A DNA stretch of 64,000 nucleotides from Prorocentrum cordatum (lineage: Eukaryota > Sar > Dinophyceae > Prorocentrales > Prorocentraceae). The DNA lies in contig CAUYUJ010002725.1 in the NCBI GenBank assembly GCA_963575745.1, positions 418,470 through 482,469 on the forward strand. The letters are read 5' to 3'. The stretch's first letter is position 1. Every line of letters begins with the position of its first letter. Under the pieces are notes generated by a model that worked only from the letters and a program-made list of their open reading frames with translations, did no database searches and was not told the DNA's origin. A program made the position numbers and the translations under genes. Of the stretch, positions 9,095 to 20,415 are shown piece by piece.

Positions 9095-11310
9095 CAATCC
9101 ACCGGCCCTATAGGATTCGCATAGGATTTGTATAGGATTCGTACGATTCCAATCGGATGCCTATAGGGTTCGTTCAGGATTCATAGGACTCCTATGGGAG
9201 CCCTATAGGGTTCGTATAGGGTTCATGGAATTCCTATAGGATTCCTATAGGTATCCTATAGGATTCCATCGGATCCCTATAGGGTTCGTATAGGATTCCT
9301 ACAGGATCCATATAGGACCTATAGGATTCCGATCGGATTCGTATAGGATTCATAGGGTTCCTATAGGATTCCCATCGGATTCGCTTAGGATTCGTAGAAT
9401 TCCAACAGGATTCCCATAAGATTCGTAAAGGATTCATCGGATCCCTACAGTGTTCCTATAGGATCCCTACAGGATTCATATAGGATTCATTGGATTCTTC
9501 TAGGAATCGTTGGGGTTCGTATAGGGTTTATGGGATTCCTATGGGATTCCTTTAGGATTCTTAGGATGCCTATAGGATTCCTTTGGGATTCGTGCAGGGA
9601 TTCCTACTGGATTCATATAAGATTCATAAGATTCCTGTGGGATTCTTACAGGATTCGTATAGGGTTCCTATAGGATTCTTTTGGGACTCGTACAGGATTC
9701 ATTGGATTCCTATGAGCTTCCTACAGGATTCATAGAATTCCTTTAGGATTCCTATGGGATTCGTATAGGATTCAGAGGATCCCTACAGGGTTCCTATAGG
9801 ATTCCTGGAGGATTCATGTAGGACCTATAGGATTCCTATAGGATTCGTGTAGGAGTCACTGGATTCCTGTAGGATCCCCATCGGATTCGCATAGAATTCG
9901 CATGGAATTCTAAAGTCCCCATGGGATTGCCATAGGGTTCGTATAGGATTCGTGGGATCCTTACAGGGTTCCTATAGGATTCCTACAGGATTCATATAGG
10001 ATCCATAAGATTCCTGTAGGATTCTTACAGGATGCGTATAGGGTTCCTATAGGATTCCATTCCTATGGGATTATTATAGGATTCTTGCGGTTCCTATAGG
10101 ATTCTTTTTTTGGGATTCGTATAGGATTCTTGTAGGACTCTTGTAGAATTCGTACAGAATTCATTTGATGTTTATAGGATTCCTATAGGATTCATTGGAT
10201 TCCTAAGGGATTCCGATGGGGTTCGTATAGGATTCCTATAGGGCTTCCGATAGGATTCCTACAGGACTCATATAGGATTCATGGGATTCCTATCGGATTC
10301 GTATAGGATGCATAGGATTCTTATGGGATTCCTATGGGATTCATTTAGGAATCATAGCATTCCCATAGGATTCTTATAGGATTCGTATAGGCTTCATGGG
10401 ATCCCTATAGGCTTCCTATAGGATTCCTACAGGATTCATATCGGATTCATAGAGTTCCTTAGCATTCCTATAGGATTCGTATAGGATTCAGAGGATCCCT
10501 ATAGGGTTCCTATGGGATTCCTACAGGATTCATGTAGGACCCATAGGACTCCTATAGAAATCCTAAGGATTCGTATAATAATCATAGGATTCCTATGGTA
10601 TTATTATAGGCTTCTTGCGGTTCCTATAGGATTTTTTGGATTCGTGGTTCATAGGATTCCTTTAAGGCTTCCTATCGGATTCCTACCGGCTTCCTATAGG
10701 ATTCCCATTTGATTCCTGTAGGATTCCTGTAGGATACTGGGAATCCTAAAGGCTTCCTAGGATTCCTACAGGATTTCTAGAGGCTTCCTATAGGATGCCT
10801 ATAGGATTCGTAGGATTCCCATAGGAATCCTAGAGGCTTCCTGTAGGATTCCCATAGGAATCCCGTAGGACTCGTAGGATTCCCATCGGAATCCCATAGG
10901 ACTCGTAGGACTCCCATAGGACTCCCATAGGACTTCGTAAGATTCCCATAGGATTCCCATCGGATTCGTCGGATTCCCATCGGATTCCCATAGGATTCTT
11001 AGGATTCCCATCGGATTCCTACAGGATCCATATAGGACCTATAGAGGATTCCTATAGGATTCGAATCGGATTCATATGATTCATATCGGATTCCTATAGG
11101 ATTCCCATCGGATTCCCATCGGATTCCTATAGGATTCGTAGGATTCCCATAGGATTCTCATCGGATTCCCATAGGATTCCCATAGGATTCCCATAGGATT
11201 CGTAGGATTCCCATGGGATTCCCATCGGATTCCCATAGGATTCCGAGGATTCCTATAGGATTCGTGGGATTCCCATCGGATTCCCATAGGATTCCCATAG
11301 GATTCCAGAG
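9095..11310 (+). repeat. 11-bp satellite array (ATTCCTATAGG family)
   Basis: About 2.2 kb of degenerate 11-bp units, ATTCCTATAGG with common variants ATTCGTATAGG and ATTCCCATAGG and shorter ATTCGTAGG units. The variant ATTCCCAT(A/C)GG dominates the last 500 bp, so the array expanded locally. The core CCTATAGG is self-complementary. The repetitive peptides it yields in forward and reverse frames are non-coding. Confidence 0.9.
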
Positions 11311-11690
11311 CTTCGCTGGTGCAGACAGTGCAACATGGCATGAAGGATGGATCCACCTTTGATAGAGGTGGAGTTTTTGTATTAAAGCCGGACCGTTGTT
11401 GTGTTGTGTTGTTCCGAGAGGGGGTGGGGGTCCCCGGACGCCCCGGGGCCTGGAGAGGGCCCCTGCCCCCCAAAGGGGGAGGGGTCCGGCTGTGCCCCAG
11501 CAAAGGGGCACAGGGAGGATCCCCATCCTTGTTGATGGTTTTATTGTTGTTATTGTTGCTGCTGGTGCTCGTTTATCTCTTCCTCTCTCTTCTTCTGTCT
11601 TTCTCTCTCTCTCTCTCTTACTCTCTTTGTGTCTCTCTGTCTCTCTTTCTCTCGTCGTCGCCAGACGAGGAGGAGGACGAGGAGGAGGAG
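11311..11690. other. Short unique segment and CT tract
   Basis: 11320-11400 is unique sequence (a CACCTTTGATAGAGGTG inverted repeat lies at about 11351-11369). It is followed by GGGGTGGGGGTCCCCGG and CAAAGGGG motifs and a CT tract at about 11570-11655. No gene is supported. Confidence 0.45.
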
Positions 11691-12260
11691 GAGGATAATG
11701 AAGAGGAGGAGGAACATTGCAAACCCAAGACGCCTCAACGATGTTGCAAGCATCCTTCTTCCCAGTTGCTTTTGCATCAAGCCCTATGGTAAGTTATTGT
11801 CACTGCAGGAAGTGCACATTGAAAGACAACTGTATGAGCATTTCCAAACATGACAAGAACAATTTCTGAGACTTCAGCGCCGCGAATCAACATGAGGGTT
11901 GCGTCCGGACAATCCCAGTTTCTGCCAGAACACCGTTCTTGCTAGTTTATAGCCCCGGATCGACGTGACGGTTTCGTCCTGACAATTTCAAATCGCGTTT
12001 GGACGCCATCCTTGGGACTTCAACCTACGATTCCTTAGCACTGCTACGAATTTGCAGGACGAGTGTCGGTGACGCTACGGCGAGAGCCACATTCTGAAAA
12101 GGAGCCGGCCTCCTTCCTTGATATTGTTTCAAGCTTGTAGAACGAATGTGCGCGAAGCTACGGCGAGAGCCATCTTTTGAAAACGACGTTTGGCCCGTCT
12201 TTGAAATTGTTGTAAATTTCAAACTTCAGGACATAAGTGACGAAAGGGTCTCACGCGAAC
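11690..12260 (+). repeat. Composite repeat II (AAGACxCxTCAACGATGTTG module), copy 1
   Basis: Contains a purine tract, then AAGACGCCTCAACGATGTTG, ACTTCAGCGCCGCGAATCAA and two CTACGGCGAGAGCCA units. The same order of blocks recurs at 13940-14870. Short open frames are not conserved between the two copies. Confidence 0.7.
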
Positions 12261-12324
12261 CGCCCAGCTCAGCCTACCAACGCGACTGGGGTGCGGCAGA
12301 GAGGAATTGTTTATCAGGAAAGAG

Positions 12325-12595
12325 GATGGAGGAGGACGACGAGGAGGATGAAGAGAAGGAGGAGAAGAAGGAAGAGGAGGAGGAAGAGGAAGAGGAAGAG
12401 GAGGAGGAAACAGAAGGAGAAAAAGAGGAGGTGCACGATGATGAGGAGGAGCAAGAGGAGCAGAAGGAGGAGGGGGAGGAGGAGGAGGAGGAGGAGGAGG
12501 AGAAGGAAGAGGAGTAGGAAGGAGGAGGAGGAGGAAGAGGACCAGGAGGGGGAGCAGGAGGAAGAAGACGACGAGGGGGATGAGGCAAATGAGGG
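12325..12595 (+). repeat. GGA/GAA polypurine tract
   Basis: Nearly pure purine strand, giving glutamate- or arginine-rich frames on one strand and serine/leucine-rich frames on the other. No coding evidence. Confidence 0.85.
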
Positions 12596-12599
12596 CGTC

Positions 12600-13060
12600 C
12601 CCCGTGCCACTTTTTCAGCCGTCTTGGGGCCCGTCTCGGGGCTCTCTTGGGCTGTCTTGGGGTCACTTGCGGCGGTCGCTGGGTCCGTCTGTGGGCCGGC
12701 TTTGGCCGTCGAGAGGCCCTCTATGCCGTCTCGAGTCTCTCGGAGGCCCTCTTGGGCCAGCTTGGGGTTCTCCTGGGGCCGCCCTGCCCCCTGGGCCGAC
12801 TAGGGGCACTCTTGGGCTGTCTTGGGACCGCCTTGGAGGATTCTTGGACCATGTGGGGGCCCTCTGGGGTCGTCTTGGGGCCGCTGTGGGAGCCTCTGTG
12901 GCCGTCCTGGAGCTGAAGAGAAACCGAAACGGAGAAAGCGCTCAGGTCTTTCAAAACTTTCTGGCCTTGCTGGGGGTCCTCCTGTGGCCCTCCTGGGCCG
13001 TCTCATGGGCCTCCTGGGCCGACTTGAGATCAATGTGCGCCGGCTTTTGACAATCGTGAG
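12600..13060 (+). repeat. GGCCGTCTTGG minisatellite, array 1
   Basis: Degenerate units of about 12-24 bp built from GGGCCGTCTTGG and GGCCTCTTGGG. An island at 12910-12960 (GAGCTGAAGAGAAACCGAAA, TTCAAAACTTTCTGGCCTT) matches islands inside the arrays at 15505, 31830, 32870 and 33265. Confidence 0.8.
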
Positions 13061-13900
13061 CCGTCTTCCGGAGGGTTCCAAAGGGGGTTTGTGGGGAGGG
13101 TGTTTTCCAGAGAGCCCCCCAGGGGCCTCGGCACTTGGTCAAAACATGGGGTGCGAAGCCTCTGGGGGACCCCTCCTGGAAAACCCCCTCCCCAAAAAAC
13201 CCCTTTGGAACCCTCCGGGTCTTGGAGGCATCTTGGGCCATATTGGCGGCATCGATGGTCTGCCTCGGCCGTCTTGGAAGGCAGGGAGCGCCGGCCCATC
13301 GTTTTCTACCAGGGCTCGTGGCCTCGTGGGCGCGGATCCATCCAGTGTTTTTTGCAAGGGGTTGAGGCCTCGTGAGGGCGGGCCCATCGTTTTTTCATGA
13401 GGGGTCGTGGCCTTGGGAGCGCTCAGCTTTTTTCTTTAGGGAGGGGGGGGCTGCAAGCACCTGAGCGTGACTGGGAGGGGGGGGGCCCATAGAAGATTGG
13501 TATTATCGCCATTCTTCCACGCCTCAGCGTGCCAGGGAGCGCGGTGGCGGATTGCCAGCAGTGCAAGGCTTTCTGTTTTGACACAAGGAGGGACGGGGGA
13601 TAGAGGAACGGTGAGGAGGGACGGGGTGGAATGGAGTGATGAAGAGGGCTTGGCATCGCTCGGACATGTGCGCTTTTTCTCGGCGAGGACCATCGAGGAG
13701 CATCCTGGAACATCGAGGAAAAAACACACGAAATCGAAACATGCACGGGGAATGGACGTCCGAGCGATGGCGAGAGAGGGGGACGGGGAAGGGGAGGGAG
13801 GCAAGGCGGAAGGGGATATTTCTCGTCCTTTCCCTGCTGCTCTTCCTGGGGGTGGAAGGTAATGCACCGTCTTCTTGGGCAGCTGCTCTTTGGAGAACGA
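13061..13900. other. Non-coding segment with 60-bp repeats
   Basis: Repeated CCCATCGTTTT and GGCTCGTGGCCTCGTG units at about 13280-13430. The rest is apparently unique, with no supported gene. Confidence 0.4.
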
Positions 13901-13918
13901 GCAGGGGGCTCGGAGGAC

Positions 13919-13950
<32 letters not shown>

Positions 13951-14870
13951 GGAGGAGGACCAGTGTAAACTCAAGACTCATCAACGATGTTGGAAGACGC
14001 CATCCCTTCATAGGCTCCTGGAAGGGTTCATTTCCACTGAGGAAAGTGCCCCGTTGGTAGACAACCGTGTGAAGATCTTGAAGCGTGCCAGAACACCATT
14101 CTCGGGACTCTAACGCCACGAATCAGCCTGACTGTTGCGTCTTGACGGTCCCGAATCGCGCCAGAACACAGTTCCTGAGACTTCAACGCCGCGAGCCGAC
14201 GTAATAGTTGTGACCTGGAAATCCTGAGTCTTTCCAGAACACCACTCTGGTGTGTTGGCCACGGACATCCGTGAAATTCGTGCAGAGGTTTATGGCGAGT
14301 GTGCGCGGAGCGCCGAGGCGAGAGCCACGTTTTGAGAAGGGACCGCCCTCCATTCGGGAAACTCCCCCCCTCCTCCTCCTCCTCCTCCTCCTCCTCCTCC
14401 TCTCCTCCTCCCCCCCCCTCCTCCGCCTCCTCCTCCTCCTCCTCCCTCCTCCTCCTCCTCCCTCTCCTCCTCCTCCTCCTCCTCTCTCCCCTCTCCCTCC
14501 TCCCCCCCCTCCTCCTCCTCCTCTTCCTCCTCCTCCTCCTCCTTCGTCGCTCTTGCAAATGTTGAAGACGAATATGCGCGGCGCTAAGGCGAGAGCATAA
14601 GTTTGAAAACGACCCGATTTCAATCCGCGAAGCCCTGGCGAACGTTCAGTAATCACGAGTGTACGTGCCGCTAGGGCGAGAGCCACATTTTGAAAACAAC
14701 CCGCCCTCGATCCGTGAAGCTCTTCTACGGCGAGAATCACATGTTGCAAGCGGCCCGCCCTCCATATGTGACAACTGTTGCCAACTTCTAAGCTTCAGGA
14801 TCATACATCGTAAGGAAGTCTCAGGCGAAACGCACAACCCACCATTCCGACTTGCCTCGGAGTTCGACAG
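13900..14870 (+). repeat. Composite repeat II, copy 2
   Basis: GGA tract, AAGACTCATCAACGATGTTG, ACTTCAACGCCGCGAGCCGA, then four or more GGCGAGAGCCACATTTTGAA units interrupted by a CCTCCT tract at about 14370-14545. Co-linear with 11690-12260. Confidence 0.7.
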
Positions 14871-14879
14871 GGGTGAGTT

Positions 14880-15035
14880 ATTCTTCGAAGACGCCTACGG
14901 CGAATCACCGCCGCCCCCTGCCTGTTGGAATCGCCCGTGTGGCCGAGCGTTGTGGCAAGAGCTTTGCCAAGCTATTGGACCATGTGATCCCCGAGCAGTT
15001 GTGGAAACCCTTCGGGGAACACTTGGGGGAGGATG
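14880..15035 (+). repeat. CTACGGCGAATCACCGCCGC module, copy 1
   Basis: About 150 bp beginning GACGCCTACGGCGAATCACC and ending near CTTCGGGGAACACTTGGGGG. Two further copies, at 32487-32640 and 33728-33870, are recognisable along their length. Each sits next to a GGCCGTCTTGG array (copies 1 and 2) or closes one (copy 3), so it is part of that repeat family. Confidence 0.75.
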
Positions 15036-15117
15036 GCGGGGAAGAGGAGGAGGAGGAGGAGGAGGAGGAGGAGGAGGAGGAGGAGGAGGAGGAGGAGGAG
15101 GAGGAGGAGGAGGAGAA
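15036..15117 (+). repeat. Pure (GGA)n microsatellite
   Basis: Nearly perfect GAGGAGGA run of about 80 bp between the module and the minisatellite. Confidence 0.9.
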
Positions 15118-15608
15118 GGGGCCATCTTGGGAGCCTCGGGGTGCATTCTTGGGGCCTCCTGGGCGTTTCCTGGGAGCCTCTTGGAGGCATCTTGGGGGCC
15201 TCCGTGGGGCCTCTTGGCGGCCAGGTGGGCTTCTCGGGGGCCTCTTAGGCCGTCTTAGGCAATTCCTGGCCAATCTGACGCCGTCGGAATCCGTCTTGGG
15301 GTCCTCTCTTGGCCGACATGGGGCCCTCTTGGGGTGCTCCAGAGCCGTCTTGGAGGCCATCTTGGGCATCTTGGAAGCCTCTTGGACAGTCTTGGGGCCA
15401 CTTAGGGCAGTCTGGTGGGCCTCTTGGGCCGTTCTGGGGCCATCTTGGAGGCCTCTTGGGCGATTTTGGGGCGATCTTTGGAGGCTCTTGGGCCTTCTCG
15501 GGCCATCGGAAGGCCGAACATAAGCAGATGCCCAAATCCTTCAATAACCGACGAACAAGCAATGGTTTGTGCCTCTTCGGCCCTTCTGGATGCTCTCTGG
15601 GGGGCCTC
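15118..15608 (+). repeat. GGCCGTCTTGG minisatellite, array 2
   Basis: GGCCTCTTGGG/GGCCGTCTTGG units with the CGGAAGGCCGAACATAAGCA island near 15510. The large Copia element is inserted at its right end, and the same minisatellite resumes at 31470. Confidence 0.8.
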
Positions 15609-15614
15609 TGGACT

Positions 15615-15851
15615 CCAAAGCGAGCTGGGGGACGTAAGGAGCGGAAGCGAGCGTGCGCCCGCGGCCGTCTTGGCTCAAGCGGCCGGCCGCCCAGATTTGA
15701 TTGTGCTTCACCGCGAGGCACACTATCGCTATTGATACTAAAAGGCATCCCCTTTTACTTGACATGGCATCCCCTTTGTGCATTGGGACTATCGCTACTA
15801 CGATACAGCCGAGCTGGAGCTTGGCTTCGCCTGAGGCGAAGCTGTTGGCGG
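15615..15851 (+). repeat. 5' LTR
   Basis: Direct repeat of 31234-31469, beginning CCAAAGCGAGCTGGGGGACG and ending GAAGCTGTTGGCGG, with around eleven differences. Contains two hairpins: GTGCTTC-ACCGC-GAGGCAC near 15704, and a perfect 8-bp stem GCTTCGCC-TGA-GGCGAAGC at 15824-15842. The LTR may begin a few bases earlier at a TG (15609). Also contains CCGTCTTGGCTCAAG, similar to the 3' end of the dinoflagellate spliced leader. Confidence 0.85.
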
Positions 15852-15872
15852 TGGGAGGCCCCCTCTCAAACT

Positions 15873-15884
15873 TGGTAGCGGAGC
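15873..15884 (+). promoter_or_regulatory. Candidate primer-binding site
   Basis: TGGTAGCGGAGC, some 20 bp after the LTR end, resembles the TGGTAGCAGAGG-type site that pairs with the 3' end of initiator tRNA-Met in many LTR elements. The gap to the LTR is longer than usual, so the LTR boundary or the site may be misplaced. Confidence 0.4.
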
Positions 15885-16335
15885 TGGCCTATGGTGGTCA
15901 GCTCTAGCTCTACTCCTCACCATCCACGGCACTATCTGGTGGACTACAGTTACGGTGGAACATCAGGGTGCAGTGGCATTGCGCGGAGGAGTGTACATAG
16001 GTACGCAGTACCGCAAGGAAACTTGCAGCAACACCTCTGCCCCAGCGGAGGTCTCTTACTCATATTCTACATCCCTGCACTATTACATTCCTGAAGTCCA
16101 CCCACCTACTCCAATTGGATTTTTTTCGAAAATAATGCATGGGAAACATGCGATACGATATACTGCCGCCTCCGACCCCTCGCAGACTTACGACGACAAA
16201 ACACGAGTCTCCACCGACGACACCCGACTGCGACCTATGAGGCCATTTGATTGGGGTTATTATATTTGGGCTCATATGGGTCGCTCTTGGATGCGCGGTG
16301 GGACATATGCGGGGCGGAGACGACACTAGGACGAC
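15885..16335 (+). other. 5' leader of the Copia element
   Basis: About 450 bp between the LTR and the first recognisable gag peptide. No conserved domain seen. The open frame that runs into gag begins with TTG at 16247; no convincing ATG start was found, which fits decay of the 5' coding end or a start elsewhere. Confidence 0.4.
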
Positions 16336-16339
16336 CGGC

Positions 16340-17071
16340 CCCCAGTGGGATCCTGCCGGCCAAGTACCGTTTCGCGAGTTTGTCCGCGAGGTACACGCTT
16401 GGATCAACGTGACCACAGGCAACATGACGCCCTCCCAGCAGGCCGCCGCACTCCAGCGCGGTCTTGGAGGGCTCGCGCGGACCATGGCCATGAGAGTTCC
16501 CCCAGCAGTCATCAATTTTGGTGTCAATATAGGTGGTCGCCACACCGACGGCGTCACCTACATCATGTTCCTCTTAAGTACGAAGTTCGAGAACGTAGAA
16601 GAGGAACGCCAACTCAACTCTGGCACGGCTCTCATTGACTTTCGTGTCCATGCGGGAGAACGAATCGACCAGTCGTTAGCACGGTTCGAGATAGCCCGCT
16701 ACGAAGCAGAAGCCGCCGGCTTCAACATCCCCAACTTCCAGATATTAGCAGCAATATTATTCAGAGCTCTGGGAGTGGGGGCGTCGCGGGCACAGCAACT
16801 CCTGCAGCCTCTGAACCACCATATGCCGAAGGACCAAGCACAATTTGATGCTCTCTTCGAAAATATGAGGTCATATGCTCACATAGCTGAGAGAAACCCT
16901 GGCAATATCGGTGGTATTCTTTGTCACGGACACCGAACCGAGACCTCCCATACAGAGGCCAACGCAGGGCAACCTGCTAACAACGTCTGGAACGATGATA
17001 TGCCGCCGACTGAGACCACTACACTGTTGGCCCAGAATGGCGGTACGGCCTCGGGGTCTCAAGACCCTTAG
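16340..17071 (+). pseudogene. gag: Copia gag (capsid) region
   Basis: The open frame reads WDPAGQVPFREFVREVHAW, then QQAAALQRGLGGLARTMAM, RQLNSGTALIDFR and ILAAILFRALGVGASRAQQL, ending with a TAG at 17069. This is the gag/capsid pattern I associate with dinoflagellate Copia polyproteins: a W-centred N-terminal motif followed by helical segments. It would form the element's particle shell. The frame breaks at its 3' end, because the zinc-knuckle segment continues in another frame from about 17100. The tail holds the first GNRA hairpin (16964-16977, encoding AGQPA). Confidence 0.75.
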
Positions 17072-17099
17072 GCCAGATCTAGAGGGGGCCACCCGACGC

Positions 17100-17640
17100 G
17101 GTCTCCCCTGTACAAGCTATGACCCTAATGGGTTCTGCGCGGCAGCCCGCCGAGTCCGACCTCGACTCCGGTACCGATACCGATGCATCTTCTGATGATG
17201 AAGCTACCGCGCTGGACTACTCTGATATGACATACCTTATTGAAGAGCAGCAAGCTCAGTGGTTATTTTGGGGCTATCAAAAACACAAGCGTCGTTGGCG
17301 GAGATTCATGAAAAAAACAGTCAGAAGGGTAAGACGCATGGCGCGGCGGACACTCAAAGGAAAAGGCAAGGGTCGAAGTAAAGGCAAAGGTAAGCGTCGG
17401 CGACTACACGGTAGAGGCATACTAGCATTCCTAGCATCGCTCACTGGGCCCCAGTACGAGGACATGTTTTTAGGTGCCGGCAGGAACCGCGGGCATGCGT
17501 CAGGCAAATGTAAAGGACGACGAGGGGATCGAAAGGATGCCAACGGTAAAACTACGGAGTGCGACATGTGCCGCAGCACACAACATTTCTGACGCGAATG
17601 CCCCCGAGGCGATGGAAGGGGCAGGGGTCCGTCAATGCAT
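17100..17640 (+). pseudogene. gag: Gag C-terminal basic region and CCHC zinc knuckle, with an internal stop
   Basis: A serine/aspartate-rich stretch (DLDSGTDTDASSDDEATALD) and RRWRRFMKKTVRRVRRMARR lead into a lysine/glycine run (KGKGKGRSKGKGKRRR) and then CDMCRSTQHF-stop-RECPRG. Together this is a CX2CX4HX4C nucleic-acid-binding knuckle in which a TGA (17590-17592) falls between the histidine and the last cysteine. Basic region plus knuckle is the usual RNA-packaging end of gag. After the stop the frame continues with plausible codons, so the lesion is a point nonsense change rather than a boundary. Confidence 0.7.
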
Positions 17641-18475
17641 TAGTCTCAAACGGACTCCGACATGCAGCACGTCGACTGGGAGTCGCTTTTGGCCGACCCT
17701 GCTGACGGCTCAGCCACAGTCATTTATTTCATGGCTGCCAGGTATTTGTGCCAGCATGAACCTCGAGAATCACGCCGACGAGCTGTTCGAAGAGGTGTTC
17801 ACCGGCCACGACGATGCCGATCTGGCAGAGTGGCTGGGCATGCCCGTCGCGGGGCAACCTGCAGGTATTGAGTTTGTCGAGAACTTCCACGCGCCCGCCG
17901 AAGGCGATTTTGGCATGGCGGGGGCACCCGCGGACTCTGATTTTAGCATTCCTGCAGCGGATGAAGAATTTCATGCCTTGCTTTATCCTCGGGTGATTGG
18001 AAATCCGACGAACACGGGATCGATCGATGATATCCATTGCGGGGAAACCCGCGCGACGCTGGTGACCTATCGGAACATATTCAATATGAGCTTGGACAGA
18101 ATGAAGAATTTCGTTATAGTTCTGTTGCGTCAGATCGGCCCGCTAGCAGTCCGAGGCAATCGCCGAGCCGCGTGCCCTTCATAATGAAAAAGAAATATCA
18201 CGACGACCCAAGTCTTTCGCCAATGGACGACGAGGATGAACAGGAAGATGATGACCGCATGGCACGTCGCGGTCGAGCTCCTAGTTTCTCACCAGATCGG
18301 GCGCGAGCCCGCTCCAGCGGTGCTCGTTCGAGCGGTGTTCAGCGCCCTCATCCTCCTGAGGCGGGAACTTCAAGTGGACCGCCAGGGAAGACGTCGAGAG
18401 CGCATGCTCCCCCGAGGAGGGGGCGTCTGCGGGAAACCCCGCCTCAAGACGATCAGCATCGAGGAGAAGAATAGC
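17641..18475 (+). pseudogene. Copia linker region with acidic/basic tail (unknown function)
   Basis: Two consecutive frames. The first contains NHADELFEEVFTGHDDADLA and EEFHALLYPRVIGNP, an acidic helical segment. The second contains DDEDEQEDDDRMARRGRAPS and RARSSGARSSGVQRPHPPEA, a charged disordered region. No enzyme motif recognised. Contains three members of the hairpin family (17849, 18039, 18429). Confidence 0.4.
18039..18052 (+). repeat. Covarying hairpin GCGGG-GAAA-CCCGC
   Basis: Member of the family in which both arms differ from the type stem (A to G on the left, T to C on the right) yet pair perfectly by Watson-Crick rules. Loop GAAA is a canonical GNRA tetraloop. Confidence 0.75.
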
Positions 18476-18479
18476 CAGG

Positions 18480-19690
18480 ATGCCAGCGACAGTGTTCAAA
18501 AGGCTGGAACACAAACTTGGATTGGGTCGTCAGTATATACCTGCAGAGACGATGGAATACTGGTTGGATAGAGGTTGGACCGAACATCAAGTCCGACACT
18601 GGTATTCTCTTCGCCAAGCTAAACGAAACGATGTTGGGGCTATCATTCGTTCGACGAAAAGACTGGCTAACGCGCATAAAAGATGATCGTGCGTGGTCAC
18701 AAAAGGGCCATCATCGAGGACCGAAAGCAGTATCGAAGCGTTTGCTGCACATGCCCCAGCTATGCCGATCACAGGCTTGGCTGTCCCATGAGACGCCTGT
18801 CAAGAAGTCCGAATTGCAAGAGAACGCCGTGGGTTTGGTCACATGGAGATGGTCGGGGCAACTGTACAGACCCCAGCAGAACGCCATGCGATAAGCGGCT
18901 GCCGGAAGAGAAGTACCTCCCTGCTACAGCTACAGAAATTGGACAAACAAAGGCTATTTGGAAGAGCTTGACACCTATTCATTATCTGGCGCAGTTCAAT
19001 CGTGACTGGCATGCAGGGAAGCCTGCCGAGTACAATTCAGAAGAAGAGAGCCAACCAGACGTCTATGAAGTTGAAGATGAAGATGCTGAAATGGCTGAAG
19101 AAGTTGATCCTACGGAAGCCGCCCTCGGCGACGGTGAAGCAAGTGATTCGGATATCACGGACGTTGCATGTGATGCTGATACTCCGATCGACCCCAACTA
19201 CGTTGTCACTAGAGACATGGGGCTCTCTCCCGCCAGGCGGATCGCTTACCGCGCCCAAGGTCTGGGCTGGAGCACTACTTTCATAGCCGAACGACGTAGT
19301 GCAGATAAGTACTTACTTGGTGGAAAACACAAAGGAGATCAGCGCGAAGTTCCCATTAAGAGCATGGCCCTCAGGGGGCCAGGTGGTGAAGATCTGAATC
19401 CTGACCGGAGCCCCATAAAACGTTATCATCGGTTTTCTTTTGGGGCACTGGCAGGAGCTACGGCAAAGGCAGCGCCCAAACCGAAGCCAGAAACGATCGA
19501 ACTTCCCTCGTCTTCTGATACTGATTCTGGCTCAATAAGCCCATCTCTTAGACCTGATCATCCTGAGCCCATAAAGAAGAAGCGTAAGGGCCCGGGCGAT
19601 GATCCTAATCCTGGGGGCATCAAGAGATATGTGGGGCAACCTGCTCAGCAATGCGCTGATCGACAACGATCTAGAGGGCCAGCAGTGTAG
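18480..19690 (+). pseudogene. Copia internal region of unknown function
   Basis: A frame beginning RIPATVFKRLEHKLGLGR runs through MEYWLDRGWTEHQVRHWYSL and changes phase near 18680. The second frame has paired cysteines (VCCTCPSYADHRLGC), an acidic stretch (EVEDEDAEMAEEVDPTEA) and a C-terminal nuclear-localisation-like KKKRKG. I do not recognise the fold. The pattern of a conserved helical block followed by an acidic linker suggests a real domain of the polyprotein. Hairpins at 19013 and 19631 fall in this segment. Confidence 0.4.
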
Positions 19691-20415
19691 CAGCCAGGTC
19701 CCAGGGCACCCGTAAGCCTACCCCAAAGAATCCTGTCCCACGTCGCGGCCCTACACCTGGTCGGACGCACAGGTCAGGATGGGCGCCTACTTCGGAGGCA
19801 GGAATAAGGGGTGCATTTTTCACGCGGCATACTGAGAAGCTCCTTGCTACTACACCAAAGGTGCCAGGAGCAGCGCCCAGGGGCAAGGATATCGAGTCCT
19901 ACAACACCAAGGAGAAGAAACACCAAGACTTCGACATAAGTACCCCGCAAGGAACTCCAAGGACGCCCAGGGGTTCTGCTGGTGCGACTGCATCGTCTGC
20001 GGGCGCAGCAACGTTGGCAGCGCCAGCGTCAAAGGCTGCCCCACGTTACGCGGGGCATTCTGCTCAGAGCTCTGCGGGGCAACCTGCTAACAGTCCAGCG
20101 GGCCACCTGCCCTTGCGCCGGAGGTGCCACCGGAATGAAAGGACTATTGGGACAGGATTCGCACAGGCAGCCGCACGAAGCTCTATCCAGCATATCATCC
20201 GCGAAATGATGATGGATATGATCGCTACTTGGTTGTGCAGTACAACATCATGGACACTGCTGCCCATGCTGACGAAGGTGCACGCGCGCGCCAATCATGC
20301 GCAACATCCTGCGGAAACGCCCCGCCCTCACGTTGGATTCAGAGAAGGAATATTTGAAGAACACCCTCGCCACGGAAAATCTTCGCAGGCCGAGGTCCCA
20401 GCATGGAGAACAAAG
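19691..20415 (+). pseudogene. Copia linker, alanine/proline-rich
   Basis: Low-complexity A/G/P/S/T frame (for example TPQGTPRTPRGSAGATASSA) leading to the 2'-phosphotransferase-like domain. Contains one clear hairpin (20074-20087) and degenerate relatives at about 20050 and 20098. Probably a disordered linker. Confidence 0.4.

Noticed and set aside
16060-16557. Minus-strand frames opposite gag
   Set aside because: Shadow of the gag coding strand with no recognisable domain.
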